Notes: generated by a model not told the origin, from the letters alone. Positions 34,701 through 53,169 are shown, counted from the first letter of the stretch. The stretch: 64,000 nt of DNA from Paragorgia papillata (GCA_035771165.1 JAWNZC010000421.1:2989501-3053500); one strand, 5' to 3'. A program made the numbers and translations.

Positions 34701-37474
34701 ATGGCGGATGATGTGAAGTTATGGTGTGCTAAAGAAACTTCAAAATTTCTTGGAACAGACGTAGGACCAGAGTTTTCTGAGTAAGTAAAAATAATTCACA
34801 AGAAACCAAAGAATATAAATACATCAGGTTGAACTAATTCACGTGTATAAAAATAGCGTTTCTTTCCTTTTTTTTCCAAGCTATTTGTTTTCCATTGAAA
34901 ATGTTGCGGACGTCGAGGAATATTTAGTTCAGTTACTGGATCCAAATGATGATAATGTGAAAGCATTTGTTGAAAGGGTTTGCCAATATTGGCAGTCGTC
35001 AGAGAAACAAAAATCAAAAAAACAGAACAAAGAAGGGCAAAAGGTCTGTTATGAAAAATCTCACAAACATACAGACATACAGACTGAATCTTTAAATAAA
35101 CTTGACACAGGCATTGAAGAAGTTTTTTAGCTGTGGTTGAAATTATTCTGCTTTGCTTTTAAGCTTGTTCTCTAGTTTCAATAATTTCACCAATTACATC
35201 ATGACATCATTGTGGAATCACTATTGTTCTACAATACTCTGCCATTGTTCTACAATACTCAGCCATTGTTCTATGGCACAATGGCCTTGGACTGGCTTGT
35301 CATATTCTTTTTTACATGATCAATTTTTTATAGGACGTGTTACTTTCTGTTCAGTCATCGCCTACATGTAAAACTTCCAAAGCAGAACCAAAGAATGAAG
35401 TTAAAAAGCAAACTGTTGTTACAAAGGGAGAGGTGATTTTTAAATACTAGTATTTGTACAACACATTCCTCTCTGCAAACAATCTATAGAGGTCTTTGAA
35501 CAACACATACAAAGTGATCGGGGGAGGGGGTTAACTACTGTGTTCCACCCCCCTCTAGTTAGCGAGCTGGTCAGTAAAGACATTGAAGAGTTGTAAATGT
35601 TTGATAAAATAATACGTATACCCTAAGTACCTTTTCTTTATAACTTTAGAAATCTCCTGTGAAAAAAAAGAGTGCTCAGTTTGTCTCATTGTATAGTGAT
35701 GAAGGCAAAGCTAAAAGCAGTGTACGTCTTCCTGGACGACATCCGTGTGAATGTCTTGGACAGAAACATAAGCTTGTCAATAACTGTCTTCAATGTGGAA
35801 GAATAGTTTGTGAACAGGAAGGATCAGGTTGGAATTCAAATGAATTAATTTTAAATTTCTGCTACAGTACATGGTCTACATACATTTACACATGTAACTT
35901 GCTAGCTGACTGGCCCTCAAAGAATTGTTTTCTAGCTAATTCCTGATTTTATTCAGTATAGATTAAGGTTTAATTATTTTTTAAAAATTCCTGAATATTT
36001 TGTGTCTATATATTAAAGTCAATCCCAGAAAATACATCTACAGTACTGTACTTTAACACAACCAGGTTGTACCAAAATTGTTGCTTTACTGTAATTAGAT
36101 TTTCTCTCTCCATAGGACCTTGTTATTTTTGTGGTGAAATAGTTTGCACTAAGGAAGAGCAAGAACTGCTTGCAAAAAATTCCAAACGAGGTCAGAAATT
36201 GAAAGAGAAACTTTTTTATAGTTGGAACATCAAAGCAAATGAAGATGTAAGAGTCTTTCCACTTTTAAAAAATTAAATTTTGAGAAAATTATAGTAACAA
36301 AGAAAAAATTACATATCTGTAGGAAGAGATGAAGCATCTTTCTAAAGCTACTGAGCTCAAGGATAGGTTACTGGACTATGACCGAACAAGGTATGTTTTT
36401 AAGAAACATAAGTTCTCACACACCGCTGGGAGCTGCTGCGCTACTGCTGCAATGCTTGACCTTTATTAAACCATTAATGGCTATTACAGCTCGATAAGTA
36501 ACATAACACAACGCAATGAATGCTATTACAGTTTGATGACAATAGTTATAAAACATCCACAACCTCCATAGCTCTCGTATCTCAACCTAATACAAATAGA
36601 CAAGAATATTGATCTAACATATAGTGACTTACTCATACTGCTTAGTATATACAGGGAGGGTGGGTGGGCAGGTCAAGCTATGGCGAAGCAACAACAAAAT
36701 CTGACTTGCCTGACTTACCCACTCTTTTACCCCCTGGGACTCGTACGCAGGCTCCAGTGGTGTGTGAGAAAACATTTTCCACTTCTTTCATGCCTCAGCC
36801 AGCGGAAAATAACACTTTGTAGGTTTTGAAAATCTTGTGCTATTTTTGTCATTAAAACTTCTTTCATGATTTTAGTGTTCGTCGAACTAAAGTTATCGAT
36901 GATGAGTCAGATTATTTTGCTGCGGATTCTAAATGGTTAAGTAAGAAAGATCGAAAGGTATTAAAAGAGAAAGAAGACAAAGTACAGAAATTAAAACATC
37001 GATCTAGGAGAGAGGTGAAAGTTACTTTGGATTTTGCTGGCAGAAGGATTACTGAAGATGGAGTGACAGATGAGATGAATGGTGAGATGTTGTAGCAACA
37101 ACAGCAGCAGCAGCAACAGCTGTAGCAGCAGCAACAACAGCAGCAGCAACAACAGCTGCAGCAGCAGCAGCAACAACAGTAGCAGCAGCAATAGCAGTAA
37201 CAGCAGCAGCAACAACAGCAGTAGCAGCAGCAACAACAGCAGCAGCAATAGCAGTAGCAACAGCAGCAGCAACAGCAGCAGCAACAGCAGCAGCAATAGC
37301 AACAGCAGTAGCAGCAGCAACAACAGCAGCAGCAACAACAGTAGCAGCAGCAGCAACAGCAGCAACAGCAGCAACAGCAGTAGCAACAGCAGCAGCAACA
37401 GCAGCAGCAATAGCAGTAGCAACAGCAGCAGCAGCAACAACAACAACAGCATCAGTAACAACAACAACAGCAGT

Positions 37475-37509
<35 letters not shown>

Positions 37510-37524
37510 AAACAACAACAGCAG

Positions 37525-37558
<34 letters not shown>

Positions 37559-40218
37559 AACAGCAGTAACAGCAGCAGCAGCAACAACAACAACAGCACC
37601 AACAATAGTAACAACAACAGTAACAACAGCAGTAACAGCAGCAGCAGCAGCAACAACAACAACAGCAGTGACAACAACAACAACAGCAGCAGCTCAACAC
37701 AAACAGCAACAACTACAAACAACAGCAAAAACAACATTAACAGTAACAACTTCTTAAAATTTCCTAGATTTGTACATGTCTGCAGAAGAATACCTTGAGT
37801 CAACGCTGGCAAACAATAGCAACTCTAGTCATCCTAGCTACGTAACTGAACCTCCCATGGTATGTAAAGGAAATCTTGAGGGAGAGGAGGGTAGGGAGAG
37901 AAATAACAGCCCGAACAGCATGTGTTCCCACAGCCATTTTGGGGAAACGTTTTTGATGTCGTTTTAATTAATTTTGGTAAAAATTCATGTGCCGATTAAA
38001 TACAGTAAGAATGCAGTAGTTATAAACGTTGAAATTGTAAAAAGGTTGAGGACGGTGTAAGTAAAGTTTGTGTTTTTATGTTTTTTATAAGTTTATTGTG
38101 AGTGAGCAGCAACAATCTGGTGATGAGAATGCAAAGAAAACTAAAAACAAAACTAAAGAATCTTCTCGGAACACTGTTAGGATTCAGGACAAAGAATTGC
38201 TAGAAATGAGTGATAGTGGTAAGGAATAATGTTCTTATTAACTCACCGAAAGTTTTGGATTTGTTTTGTTATTTATTTCTTGGGTGTGTTGATATTTGTG
38301 TGTGTGTTTGTACATGTCGTTTACCTCTGCAACCCAGGACCGAGTCCTGTTCAGTCAGTATCCAATTAAAATATCACTTTGGCCACATGTGAGAAGAGTG
38401 CTTCTAGTTTAAAGGGGTAAAGGATAAAGGATTGGTGGCTAATCATTCTTACTTGCAGCCAGTGGCTGAATTGCGAAGGACGCAGATCAACGTGGCCGTG
38501 TCGAGGCATATCAAAGGCGCTCCAAGCAGCCGCCAACGACACAGTTCAGACCACGGATCACAGCTAAGATGTTAGGTGTTGATTTTATGGAGGGAGGAAA
38601 ACCGGAGGACCGACGAAAAACCCTCGAAGCACAGGAGAGATCAACTACAACTCTACTCACATGAGTCCAAGCCCGACAACGGGGTCATTCCCAAGCGGTC
38701 ACCCATCCAAGTACTAACCCCGTCTAACCGGGCTTAACTTTTTGGTGAGAGGCAGTGCGCTAACAGCACACGCCACTCCGTGCTCTACTAAACAGTTTTG
38801 ACCGCAAGTTTTTTCCGGGTGCTCTGGTTTCTTCCTGTAGACTAGTAACACTGGATCAATCAGTTTTTTTCTTTACATAGGGCAGTGTTTAAGTATGCAT
38901 CAACCATGGGCATCACTTTTAGTCAGCGGCATCAAAAAGTAAGTTGTCGGATAACGTTACGTATGAACTCATCCCGCCCCAGGTTATTTCGTGTAAATAA
39001 TGTGTTATTGTTCTAGAGCGGAAGGTCGTATTTGGTATACTACTCATCGTGGTCGTTTGTGGATTGCAGCGACCGCCAAACAACCAAGTCAAGATGAAAT
39101 TAAGGATTTGGAAAACTTTTATCGTGCTTTAGGTATTAATTGTAAAACATTCGGAATCTACTAGTTCATTCTAATCAGTCATTGAAGGTTGCTTGTCTGA
39201 ACCTTGTCTGGGGCTCAGGATAATTTTTCTGAGCTTGATGAACGCCCACCAAACGTTTGCTCAACTTTTGTTGCTGATTTTTTCAATTCCAGGAGAACGT
39301 TCGCAATTTCCTGAATATTATCCTTCGGGTTGCCTTCTTGGTTGCGTTGATGTTGTAGATTGTTTGCCTCAAACTGAGTATAAGGAAAACGTGAGTATGT
39401 TTTGTGGTGGTGGTGGTGGTGGTGGTGGTAGTAGTGGTGGTGGTGATGGTAGTGATGGTAGTGATGGTGGTAGTGATAGTGGTGATTGTGGTGGTGGTGG
39501 TGGTGATAGTGGTGGTGGTAGTGGTGGTACTAGTAGTGATAGTGATGGTGGTGGTTGTAGTAGTGATAGTGATGGTGGTGGTTGTAGTAGTAGTGGTGAT
39601 AATGATGGTGGTTTTGGTGGTGGTAATGATGGTGGTTTTAGTGGTAGTGGTGGTAATGATGGTTGTGATAGTGGTGGTAATGATGGTGGTTGTAGTAGTA
39701 GTGGTGGTAATGATGGTGGTTTTAGTGGTAGTGGTGGTAATGATGGTGGTTTTAGTGGTAGTGGTGGTAATGATGGTGGTGGTAATGATGGTGGTGGTGG
39801 TCGTGATAGTTGATGGAGTCTTTTCTTATTGATTGTGATTCAATTTCTTGTTAGTTCCCGAATGGTGAAGAATCTGGTTCGCCATTTGTTTTTGTCGTTG
39901 ACAATCCTCGTGAACTAGTGGTTAAATTTCCTGTCAAAGGACAACATAAGATATGTAAGTGTATTTCTGAGTTGATTATCGTGCATGTCATTATTGTTCA
40001 CGACACGCGCGGAGACCAATGCGCTAGGAGACAAAATCTAAGTATTGATTGACGGGGGTGGGGTGAGAACCCGGGGAACATTTGTCGCTTTACGCCACCA
40101 GCATTGACGTCTTTCAAAATTGTTTAAGTTTTTATCAAAATACGATTTCCTTCGTCATTTGTTTTCAGGGAAACTAGATAAACACATCCACCAAGCTGCT
40201 AAGAAAGGACTGACGTGA
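34701..40218 (+). CDS. TRIP4: TRIP4 / ASC-1 transcription coactivator and ribosome-rescue subunit
   Basis: Fourteen exons close in frame: 34701–34780, 34881–35043, 35334–35432, 35650–35827, 36116–36246, 36323–36390, 36876–37081, 37768–37859, 38092–38218, 38881–38938, 39017–39132, 39293–39390, 39855–39954, 40169–40218 (TGA). Predicted 521 residues (human is about 581). The N-terminal helical domain has 'DVEEYLVQLLD'. The C2HC5 ASC-1 zinc finger (about residues 145–190) reads 'HPCECLGQ', 'NNCLQCGRIVC', 'GPCYFCGEIVC'. A lysine-rich middle follows ('KWLSKKDRKVLKEKE'). The C-terminal ASCH domain (from about 381) has 'CLSMHQPWASLLVSGIK' and 'YTTHRGRLWIAA'. The family is the ASC-1 complex subunit acting with ASCC1–3 in transcription and ribosome quality control. 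Introns carry a CAG/CAA array, a SINE and a GGT array. The exon 3 acceptor could instead be the in-frame cag 21 nt downstream. Confidence 0.95.
37090..37760. repeat. (CAG/CAA)n array in TRIP4 intron 7
   Basis: About 670 bp of caa/cag/tag triplets between exons ending 37081 and starting 37768. The poly-Leu (minus) and poly-Ser/Asn (plus) ORFs spanning it are artefacts. It is intronic on the splice model, with donor ggtgag at 37082 and acceptor ttcctag at 37767. Confidence 0.93.
38410..38788 (-). mobile_element. 5S-headed SINE (copy 2) in TRIP4 intron 9
   Basis: The minus-strand head (about 38788–38665) carries 'GTTAAGCCCGGTTAGAC' and 'GTACTTGGATGGGTGACC', the 5S promoter boxes. Core 'gagggaggaaaaccggagga' at about 38590–38640. 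The 3' part (38410–38580) is the module found as a tandem dimer at 26835–27210, unlike the 'aaatc' tail of copy 1. Confidence 0.87.
39400..39812. repeat. (GGT)n-type array in TRIP4 intron 12
   Basis: ggt/agt/gat units fill the intron between exons 39293–39390 and 39855–39954, beginning about 10 bp after the donor. The reading frame through it (poly-Gly/Ser) is a run-on of exon 12 and ends without the ASCH tail, so splicing is required. Confidence 0.93.
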
Positions 40219-40394
40219 TGAACATTTCATAAAAAGTATGATTGTTGAGATTTTATTGAAATTATTTAAAACAGTACAGAAAGGTATTTGATTGAATTAA
40301 CACTAGAAAAAAACTGAAATTTATATTTGTATAGCACATCATATATTACTTGTACAGTTTTGTAATAAGATCTACTTGAGTTTCCGTTGGCCTA

Positions 40395-41120
40395 AAGTAC
40401 ACACGTAAAAATCTCACAGCTTGTCAACAGGATGTGTTCGCAACAGGCTTGTAGCAAGGCTGTTAACAGGTTGTAACAATGCTGTTCATTCAAGAAGCTG
40501 CTACAACCTTGTTAGCATCAATATGTTAACAACTTGTTAAGTGCAGAGCGGTAACGGGTTGTTGGAACAACTTGTCATCAGTCTGTTGGAGTCATCAGCC
40601 TTGTTACAAGTTGTCAACAACCTGTTACAGACATGTTAACAGACTGGGGCAGCCAGTAGGGACCTTAAGATGCTAGGACGACGACGGCGGTTAAAAAGCA
40701 ATTCAAATTTTAACATTAAAAAGAAGTCACGGTTAACTAACTACTGTATTCAATACTTGAAGCTTGTTTTATAATTTTCAAAGTGTTAAAACGGTTGCAG
40801 TGTCTGTGTTAAGGCAATCTCAGACAACAGTTCTCATCACCCCACGAGTCAACGTCGTCCTGAAGACGTGAAAATGCTCTGAGTGGCGTTGTATACAGAG
40901 CGAGGACGGTGTTCAGATTACTCTTGGGACTAGAAATTATTCATTATCTTTGTTTCGAAAGAAGAATGCTTTTGTTTGAAGGACGTCGTCCTCGAAGTTG
41001 CCGTCGTAGATCTTAAGGTCCCTAATAATGCGAACACATGACGGTGACAGCCTGTTGAACAGTCTTGTAACAACTTGCTTGCAGGTATGTAACAGCTTAC
41101 GCGTTTTTACGTGTGTAGTT
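40395..41120. mobile_element. Nested MITEs between TRIP4 and HCN
   Basis: Outer arms 'tacacacgtaaaaat' (about 40400) and 'gtttttacgtgtgtag' (about 41102–41118), with internal 'gttaacagg/ttgtaacaa' repeats. Inner foldback about 40655–41025: 'agggaccttaagatgctagg' with 'gtagatcttaaggtccct', enclosing 'gacgacg' repeats. Nesting means the inner element arrived second. Confidence 0.72.
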
Positions 41121-41350
41121 TAGGTGAGAGAATGCTGCTTGGCCAATTAGCGCAATCACTCGTTCCCGACTTACATTGCGCGCGCGCAACCTGCACGCAA
41201 CTGATGTCATTGATGACGTCATAATTGAACCGTTAATGTATGGAAGTGAAACATGGGGATAAATACGTAATCATAAAAAGAAGAGATCATCCATAGCTAC
41301 TTGTTTTGGATTTCATAACTATGCCTCGATTAACCCAGTATGAATAAAAT

Positions 41351-46657
<5,307 letters not shown>

Positions 46658-46914
46658 TCAGTTAAACGACGATATTTCTAGCTTAAATGGCGTCGAGGAA
46701 TCTGTACAGCATTCTGAGGTGTAATGTGTACTATTGGTGTAATAGTGTTAGAATTCAAGAAAAGCAGACTATCTCTAAGATACCACAATTTACGCTGGTT
46801 TGTAAGTGTGCGTTAGCTATAGACCACAGTTACAAAGTAATTTAAAATCGATTAAAATTCCAAACGATAGATGATTAGACTGTAATGTGCGCCGCAGTAG
46901 TAGCCACGACTCTA

Positions 46915-47620
46915 CCTAACATAGCAGCAAACAAACAAACAAACAAACAAACAAACAAACAAACAAACAAACGACGACAACAACAACAACAACAACAGCA
47001 GCAACAGCACCAACAACAGTAATAACAGCAGCAGCAACAACAACAACAACAGCAGTAACAACAACAACAACAGCAGCGACAACAACAACAGCGGCAGCAG
47101 CAGCAACAACAACAACAACAACAACAACGACAACAGCAGCGGCAGCAAAAACAACAACAATAACAACAACAGTATATAATTAGTCGTAGCAACAACAACG
47201 GCAGCAGCAACAACGATGATGACAGAGCAGCGATGCCAATAAGAACAAGAGCGGCAACAAACAGCAGCAGAAGTTGAACAAACCGCAGAAGCAACTGAAG
47301 TCATGTTGAGAGAGGATCGAGGAGGAGGAGGAGGAGAAAAAACAAAAATAAGCCGAGAAGGGGAAGGAATGGAAGCTACAGCAGCAGAAAAAGGAGCTGG
47401 AGAAGGACGAAGAGGATGACCAAGAACATAAATAAGAGGAAGGAAGGGACTAAGAGAGGGGAAAGATGTTAAGCTGCAGGAACAAGAATAACTAAGTCGG
47501 GGGGAAAGAAAAAAAAGGAGAAACAAGAATAAAAATAAGAGCAGCAGAAGGGAGGAACAAAAGTAGGAAGGTAGATAGAAGTAGAAGGAACAAGAACAAC
47601 AACAGAAGAGCAGGAGATGT
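46915..47620. repeat. (AAAC)n, (CAA/CAG)n and purine-rich tract, HCN–Ig gene intergenic
   Basis: aaac units at 46924–46970, caa/cag/cga triplets to about 47280, then an A/G-rich degenerate tract to about 47620. Apparent ORFs on both strands are repeat artefacts. No gene is seen from 46658 to 47994. Confidence 0.88.
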
Positions 47621-47994
47621 ATTTCAATTTTTTTAGTACACTATATAAAAGAGACAAATTAACTACCAGGACACGACTTCCAGGAGAAGAAGAAAATATA
47701 AGTAAAGACTTTTTTGTTTTAAAAGTCCACGAAAGTTGTGATTTCGTTTACGCAACCTTTCTTCTCCGATGTCAAGGTAATCATTTTAAATTGTTTGTAG
47801 TCGAGTGTCACTCGAGTGATTTAAATTTTAAATTGTTAAGAAAATAATTTATTTAAATAATTCCGCTTAATGCATTAATGACGTTCTTCACTTATCGTGT
47901 CATCGACTCATCGTAAAGACGTGCAATTTCTAAACAACGAATGCTTGTTATTTGACAGGAAAAGCTCTTCAGCCTAAAAGGGATTAAAGTAACG

Positions 47995-50900
47995 ATGGTT
48001 TCAGCAACGATATCTATCGTTTTGCTCACTCTTTTAGAACAAGTTTTTGCCGGTAAGTTCACGTTGTTTGGTCGTTAGACTATGTAAACTGTACTTCTAG
48101 TTGGAATGTTTGAAACTTGGGATTAAATTACTCTGGCAACGAACATTAACCTGCCAAACAATTCCCCCAGAGTACTACGACAACTTCGACGATTCTAATA
48201 ACTTAGGTAACTGATATTTCTAGTTGTTCAATCAATGAAACTTCATTTCAAACGTGTGTTTTAAAACATGTACAACTTCAACTATACTTAGAGCAAACGC
48301 CATCTTCTCGTTTGCGGAGGCGTTCCTTGCTTTCATTTATATTTGAATGTCTCTCTTCTTTGCTTTTGAAATACCCTATCCTGTTTAATATTCGAAAATA
48401 AGTTTCTATACAGTCGATAGGGATTGATATCGTCACCCAAAGCTTCGTATTTTCGGCAAGTTTTGTAAAAGAATATTGTGACTGTTGACATTCTGTTTAC
48501 GAAGCGGTCAAGTTACTAGTATTTTAACCTTAATATTCCCCTCTGTTAGTCCTGAAATAGAAGTCATTTGTAATTTCCGGTAAGGCTACTTAGAATTTCC
48601 AAAAGTTGCAATTAACCGTGATCGAAGAAATGTTTATTCTGAAAATGCTCTAGAAGACGCGTTTATTGTTTAGATAAGGTCTTGATGTACCAGTCTTGAC
48701 TGTTTCCTATCGTTATCAGTGTAATCAAATATGTAGAACTAATTGTATTCAAAGAATGTAGTACGTATAGTCGTATACAGTTGTGAATGTCATGAGTTTT
48801 ATCTTCGCCCTTCACTTGACAGTTGTTTCATTTGAATATTGGCTCGGCCACTCGAAGGTAGAGCGACGGTCCAGAATTCTGAAGATAAGAGTTCGTCGTC
48901 CAAACCCTGCTGGAGTCAACACATTTTCCCAAAATTGCCTTCGGCAATGTGTATTAGAGAATTATGAAAATTCCATATTTTTTTTCATTATACAGCGCGT
49001 TCAGTCTATTAAACCGAGGTCACAAACAGTTTCAGAATTAACAGGGAAGATTGTGAAAGCGCCAGAACAACAACTGGTTTTTTCCTTGTTCAAATGAAAT
49101 TTATGAAAGCTAAAATTGTCTTCAAGTTGCTCTGTGGTTAGATAAATGAACCTACGTAGACTGGACGTGTTGTAATTCTCAGAGTGTTTTTCCAACGAGA
49201 GTTGATATTGCCTTCTCGTATTTCTTCACTGTTTTACAGCATAATTTAGCCAGTATCCCGAACGGTCGAACCCCCCACGTCTTGAACTATATTGTTAACA
49301 CTACGAGCGGATGTGACACTAGTTGAACACTAGATCCTGCTGATTTGGCGTCATTTGAACTTAGGCCCGTTCCAAACGCCGCTCTTCTCATGCGCCGAAC
49401 CTAATGCAAATCAGCATAAACAAAGGATTTAGGTCATTATCATTAGGTTCGGCACATAAGAAGAGCGGCGTTTGGAACAGGCCTTAGTTATGTAACTTTT
49501 TTTGGTGTATATACATTTATCTTTGTCGAGTTAATTAAGTTGAAGTAGCTAACTTCTTAGTACATTATCACCGAGGTTGCCTAAGAAAACTGCATGTTCG
49601 TTATCACAGAGATTGTCTAAAAACACTTCGGTCGCGATGATAAAGATCACATTTGTGACTATGGATTAAAGCTTATTTTCCCAACCACGCATATAAATCA
49701 AGTTAATTGCCCCCGGGCTAATATATATTAACCTGGGGCAATTAACTTGTAGGGAGTAACTATTAAAAATAAACAACCGCGGTACATCAAAGAAAACCCA
49801 GGTGATAATGTACTAAACAGGTATTAATAGCCGATTACATTAGCAGTTAAAGCCTGGTTTCCATATAGCCGTAAGAGCCGGCGGCATGGCTGCGGCAAGG
49901 GGCGATGGTCCAATCATAGACAGTGTTGAATTAGCCAGCACCAACAAGCTGTATGCGATTGGACCATTGCCTCTTGCCGCAGCCATGCCGCCGGCTCTAT
50001 GGAAACCAGGCTTAACCCAGCTATTAAACTGCGCAGCTCGTCTGATGAGGATCGTACTGTGGTTTTAAAATTCCCATAAACTAAATTTACAAAGAAGAAT
50101 TGGTTTAGTTTAGATGTAAACGAATTCTAACGATGATTCAAATCTGTTCTCTTGCGACCGAGGAAAGAATTTCGTGACACGAACAGCCGAGCAATTAATT
50201 TTGGGGATCGACTTTATGACAGATGTTTATATGTATAATCTAATTGATCGGTATATATTAAGAGATTATTAACCGAGAACGAGGTCTGTGCGGGAAAATA
50301 TCAGACCGACGTCTTGACAGTACGGACCGAGCCGCAGGCGAGGTTCGTACAAAAAAGACCGAGGTCTGATATTTTCCCGTACAGACCGAGTAAACGAGGT
50401 TAATAAAGCGTTTATTATATGGCTATTTCAAGTTTTTCGACAATTATTGTATCAAACTTAGTGTGAAAACCTTAGAAATTCACGCGAGCAAAATCAACAT
50501 CCGGGATAGCGGTCCAGATACGGAAAAAGACGGACCGTGGTCCGGATACGCTTTTTTACGGACCGTGCGTTGACCAATCAGAACTCAGGATATTACAAAG
50601 CCATATAATATAGGTAATTATTAGAAAATATTTATCAGTGCAGAGGATGCTGCATAACAAACTGAGGTTTCTAGGTTTTATAATTTATATTTTAGAAGTT
50701 ACGTTGCTTCTACTATCGTTCTCGACTACAGGCTAGCAGTTTTGATGAACTTTTTTAGGTGAATTTATTGGCAAGATAAAAGTCGAGTTCAATGCATTTA
50801 CGGTGATTGAAGCAGATGATTTTCAATTCAAATGTACAGCAGAGCATGAAGATAAACGACCGCAGTTAAGGTGGTTTTTTATAAACCCAAATGCAAAAAG

Positions 50901-53017
50901 GACAAATCTAACAAGCTTCAGCGACAGCGGAGGGACAGGTAAAGTAAAACTAGCAACGTAAGAACTAAGATTGGCCTCCATTAAGCTTGGGCGGTTTTGA
51001 TTGAAATAAAAACCGCCAAACCGTCCGGAAAAAAACCGGTTAAACCGTAAAACCGCTTTTTCAAAATTTCAGAAACTAACGCAATTTCAGTATTGAACTA
51101 ATTGAAGGAACGCAATTTCAAATTTTTAATAGCGCTGGACGTCATAATTTGGCTGTATAATTATAAATGACTGCATGCCATAAATCACGCCATGTATCTA
51201 TCCCGGCAGTGTTTATATGTGACAGGCGGGTAACTTGGCTAGCCGAGATCCCGGCAAAACAGCCGAGATCTCGGTATGCCAGGATGAAAATATTCCCATA
51301 TAAACACTCTCTTGCCGGGTAACTCGGCTAGCCGTGTTGAATTCGTCACAACAGCGCACGCGCCACTTATGAAGGCCCTGATTGGAAACTTGCGTGGGCG
51401 GCTTTGCCGAGTAACTCGTCTCATATAAACACTCATCTTTTTTCAACTCGGCTTGCCGGGTAACTCGGCTCCATATAAACAAGCCCTTAACGGTGCTATA
51501 CGCACGGTACAATTTTTTCGTGAAACTGCAATAGTTTGTCTCTTTAAAAATTACCTCTCAAAATTCAGACATTCGCCTGCTCTTTCATTCTTCAAAAAGA
51601 AACTATATCTCGTCTACTTCAACAAGCTGAACAGCCTGCATCCAACAAACTTCGTGTCAATTCGTTTGCCCCTCGTCAAGCTCGCTAATTATAGTTACAA
51701 TTGTGATTAGCTATTCGTTTAACTTGTTATGTGTTGAGCTGATCGATGGCAGTTTCTAAATGAAATGAAAATATTTTATTAATTCTTTTCAAGGCAACAC
51801 TGCTACACGCACGTATCGAGAAACAAATGCTCGTCTTAATACTGACACAGGAGATTATTATTGTGAAGCCAAAGTTGACGATGACATCAAATCTAGTCAC
51901 GGGATTCCAATACAAGTTATATCAAGTAGGTCATATCTATTGTATGATTATTTTCAACACAAGAATGTTGCAGCAATTTGTTGCAACTTGCAACGCATCA
52001 ACTTGCAACGCAACAATGTTGCAGCAATTTGTTGCTTGTATTACTTCACCTTTAACGTTTTATATACAAGGATCCAAGCTAGCGTATACATCTCATTTTT
52101 AATCTTGTTATTACAGAGGATACTCAGGAACCAAAAGTTAAGATCACAACATCTGTTGTAAGAGGCAAGGTAGTGCTCACTTGTTACGTGGTTCCTAACG
52201 GCAGAGGTGACCTAACATGGCGTAAAGATGGAGATCGAATAAAATATGAAAAAAGCGTCAGTGAACTCGTTCTTAAATCACCATCACGCGATAAATACGA
52301 ATGTTTTGGAAATCTTACGCTTGGTGGATACAAATTCTTCTCAAGTTCAGCTTATGCGTCAGGTATAGGATCGTCTGCGTTTGAGGCGTTGGATGAGGGG
52401 AAGGGGGAAGGGGGAAGGGGGAAGGGAGAAAAGAGGGGTGAAGGACAAGGGGGGACTACACAGGCAAAGGGATGATGGGAAAGGACAAGGGGGACTACAC
52501 GGGAAAAGGGGTTGATGGGAAAGGACAAGGGGGACTACACGGGAAAAAGGGTGATGGGAAAGGACAAGGGGGACTACACGGGAAAAGGGGTGATGGGAAA
52601 GGAGGGGAAGGAAAAAAAGAGGGAGAGCGTGATATGGTGTGGAGAAGAAAGGGAGAAGAAATGGCCAAGGGGAAAACGGGAAAAGGGGAAAGGGAGGAAG
52701 GAAAGAGGGAGGGAAAGCGGACGGCGGAGGGAAGAAGAGGAAGGGAAAGCGGACGGAGGAGGGAAGAAGAGGGAGGGCAAAGAGGCGAAGGGAGAAACCG
52801 GAAAGGGGGAGAAGAGGAGGAGGGGGAAGGCGACCTATAGTAAGGCAGAGACGCAAATATAGTACATACAGCACAAGAAGCCTATTATGTGGTTGGAATG
52901 GTCCGCCTTTAATTTCTTTCCTTTTCGTTCTTAGGTGCATCTTGGTCCTACAGGAAAACTCAGCCATTTTATCTTCTACCTCTTTTAATGTTTCTTTTTA
53001 CTTTGACAAACATTTGA
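47995..53017 (+). CDS. Small secreted/GPI-type two-Ig-domain surface protein
   Basis: Five exons join in frame, all introns phase 1: 47995–48052, 50759–50938, 51794–51925, 52117–52362, 52935–53017 (TGA). Predicted 232 residues. Exon 1 is a signal peptide ('MVSATISIVLLTLLEQVFA'). Ig domain 1 spans exons 2–3, with 'DFQFKCTAEHEDKRPQLRWF' (B-strand Cys, C-strand Trp) and 'LNTDTGDYYCEAKV' (F-strand Cys). Ig domain 2 is exon 4, with 'VVLTCYVVPNGRGDLTWRKD' and 'RDKYECFGNLTLGG'. The last exon gives a short spacer and a hydrophobic end ('FYLLPLLMFLFTLTNI') with no cytoplasmic tail, which fits a GPI-attachment signal. I do not recognise a named orthologue. Likely an extracellular recognition or adhesion molecule (inference). 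Convergent with a structurally similar gene at 58686–54939. Confidence 0.82.
49374..49483. mobile_element. 110-bp PIF/Harbinger-like MITE
   Basis: Termini 'GGCCCGTTCCAAACGCCGCT' and 'AGCGGCGTTTGGAACAGGCC' with 3-bp TTA flanks (49371–49373 and 49484–49486). In intron 1 of the plus-strand Ig gene. Confidence 0.82.
49690..49752. other. Short near-perfect palindrome
   Basis: Arms 'caagttaattgccccc' and 'ggggcaattaacttg' meet at an AT-rich centre 'taatatatatta'. In intron 1 of the Ig gene; possibly a very short MITE. Confidence 0.6.
49851..50012. mobile_element. 162-bp PIF/Harbinger-like MITE
   Basis: Arms 'AGCCTGGTTTCCATA' and 'TATGGAAACCAGGCT', further arms 'gccggcggcatggctgcggc' / 'gccgcagccatgccgccggc', and TAA flanks at 49848–49850 and 50013–50015. 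Confidence 0.82.
50260..50610. mobile_element. Palindromic element (gaggtctg/cagacctc family)
   Basis: 'gggaaaatatcagacc' and 'ggtctgatattttccc' arms with 'aaccgag…cgaggtt' ends, then 'tattatatggctatttc' matched by 'agccatataata' at about 50600. General plan as at 4283–4594. Confidence 0.62.
51205..51490. mobile_element. ~285-bp inverted-repeat element (ggtaactcggc family)
   Basis: Begins 'gtttatatgtgacaggcg' and ends 'ggctccatataaac'; repeated 'gccgggtaactcggctagcc' internally in both orientations. In intron 2 of the plus-strand Ig gene. Related 'ggctagcccggttaacttgg' occurs at about 57543. Confidence 0.68.
52385..52840. repeat. Purine-rich minisatellite in Ig gene intron 4
   Basis: About four copies of a ~38-bp unit ('gatgggaaaggacaaggggg' + actacacggg) at 52470–52605, then g/a-rich degenerate DNA to 52840. 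Spurious ORFs on both strands. Confidence 0.9.
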
Positions 53018-53168
53018 TCTTTTTAAACGAAACAAAAAAGTGGTCGACCTAATCGGGGTTGATTCTTAAAATGCGTGTTCTTCAATCAATGCATGTTTTG
53101 TGTGAGAAAATAGACATAGAAAGATGAGTAAACTATACACTGAACGCAAGATATTATCTTTACGAGGC

Positions 53169-53169
<1 letters not shown>

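Noticed and set aside
37079..37812. Long poly-Leu / poly-Ser-Asn ORFs
   Set aside because: They lie in the CAG/CAA array inside TRIP4 intron 7; triplet periodicity keeps frames open and flanking exons splice over it in phase.
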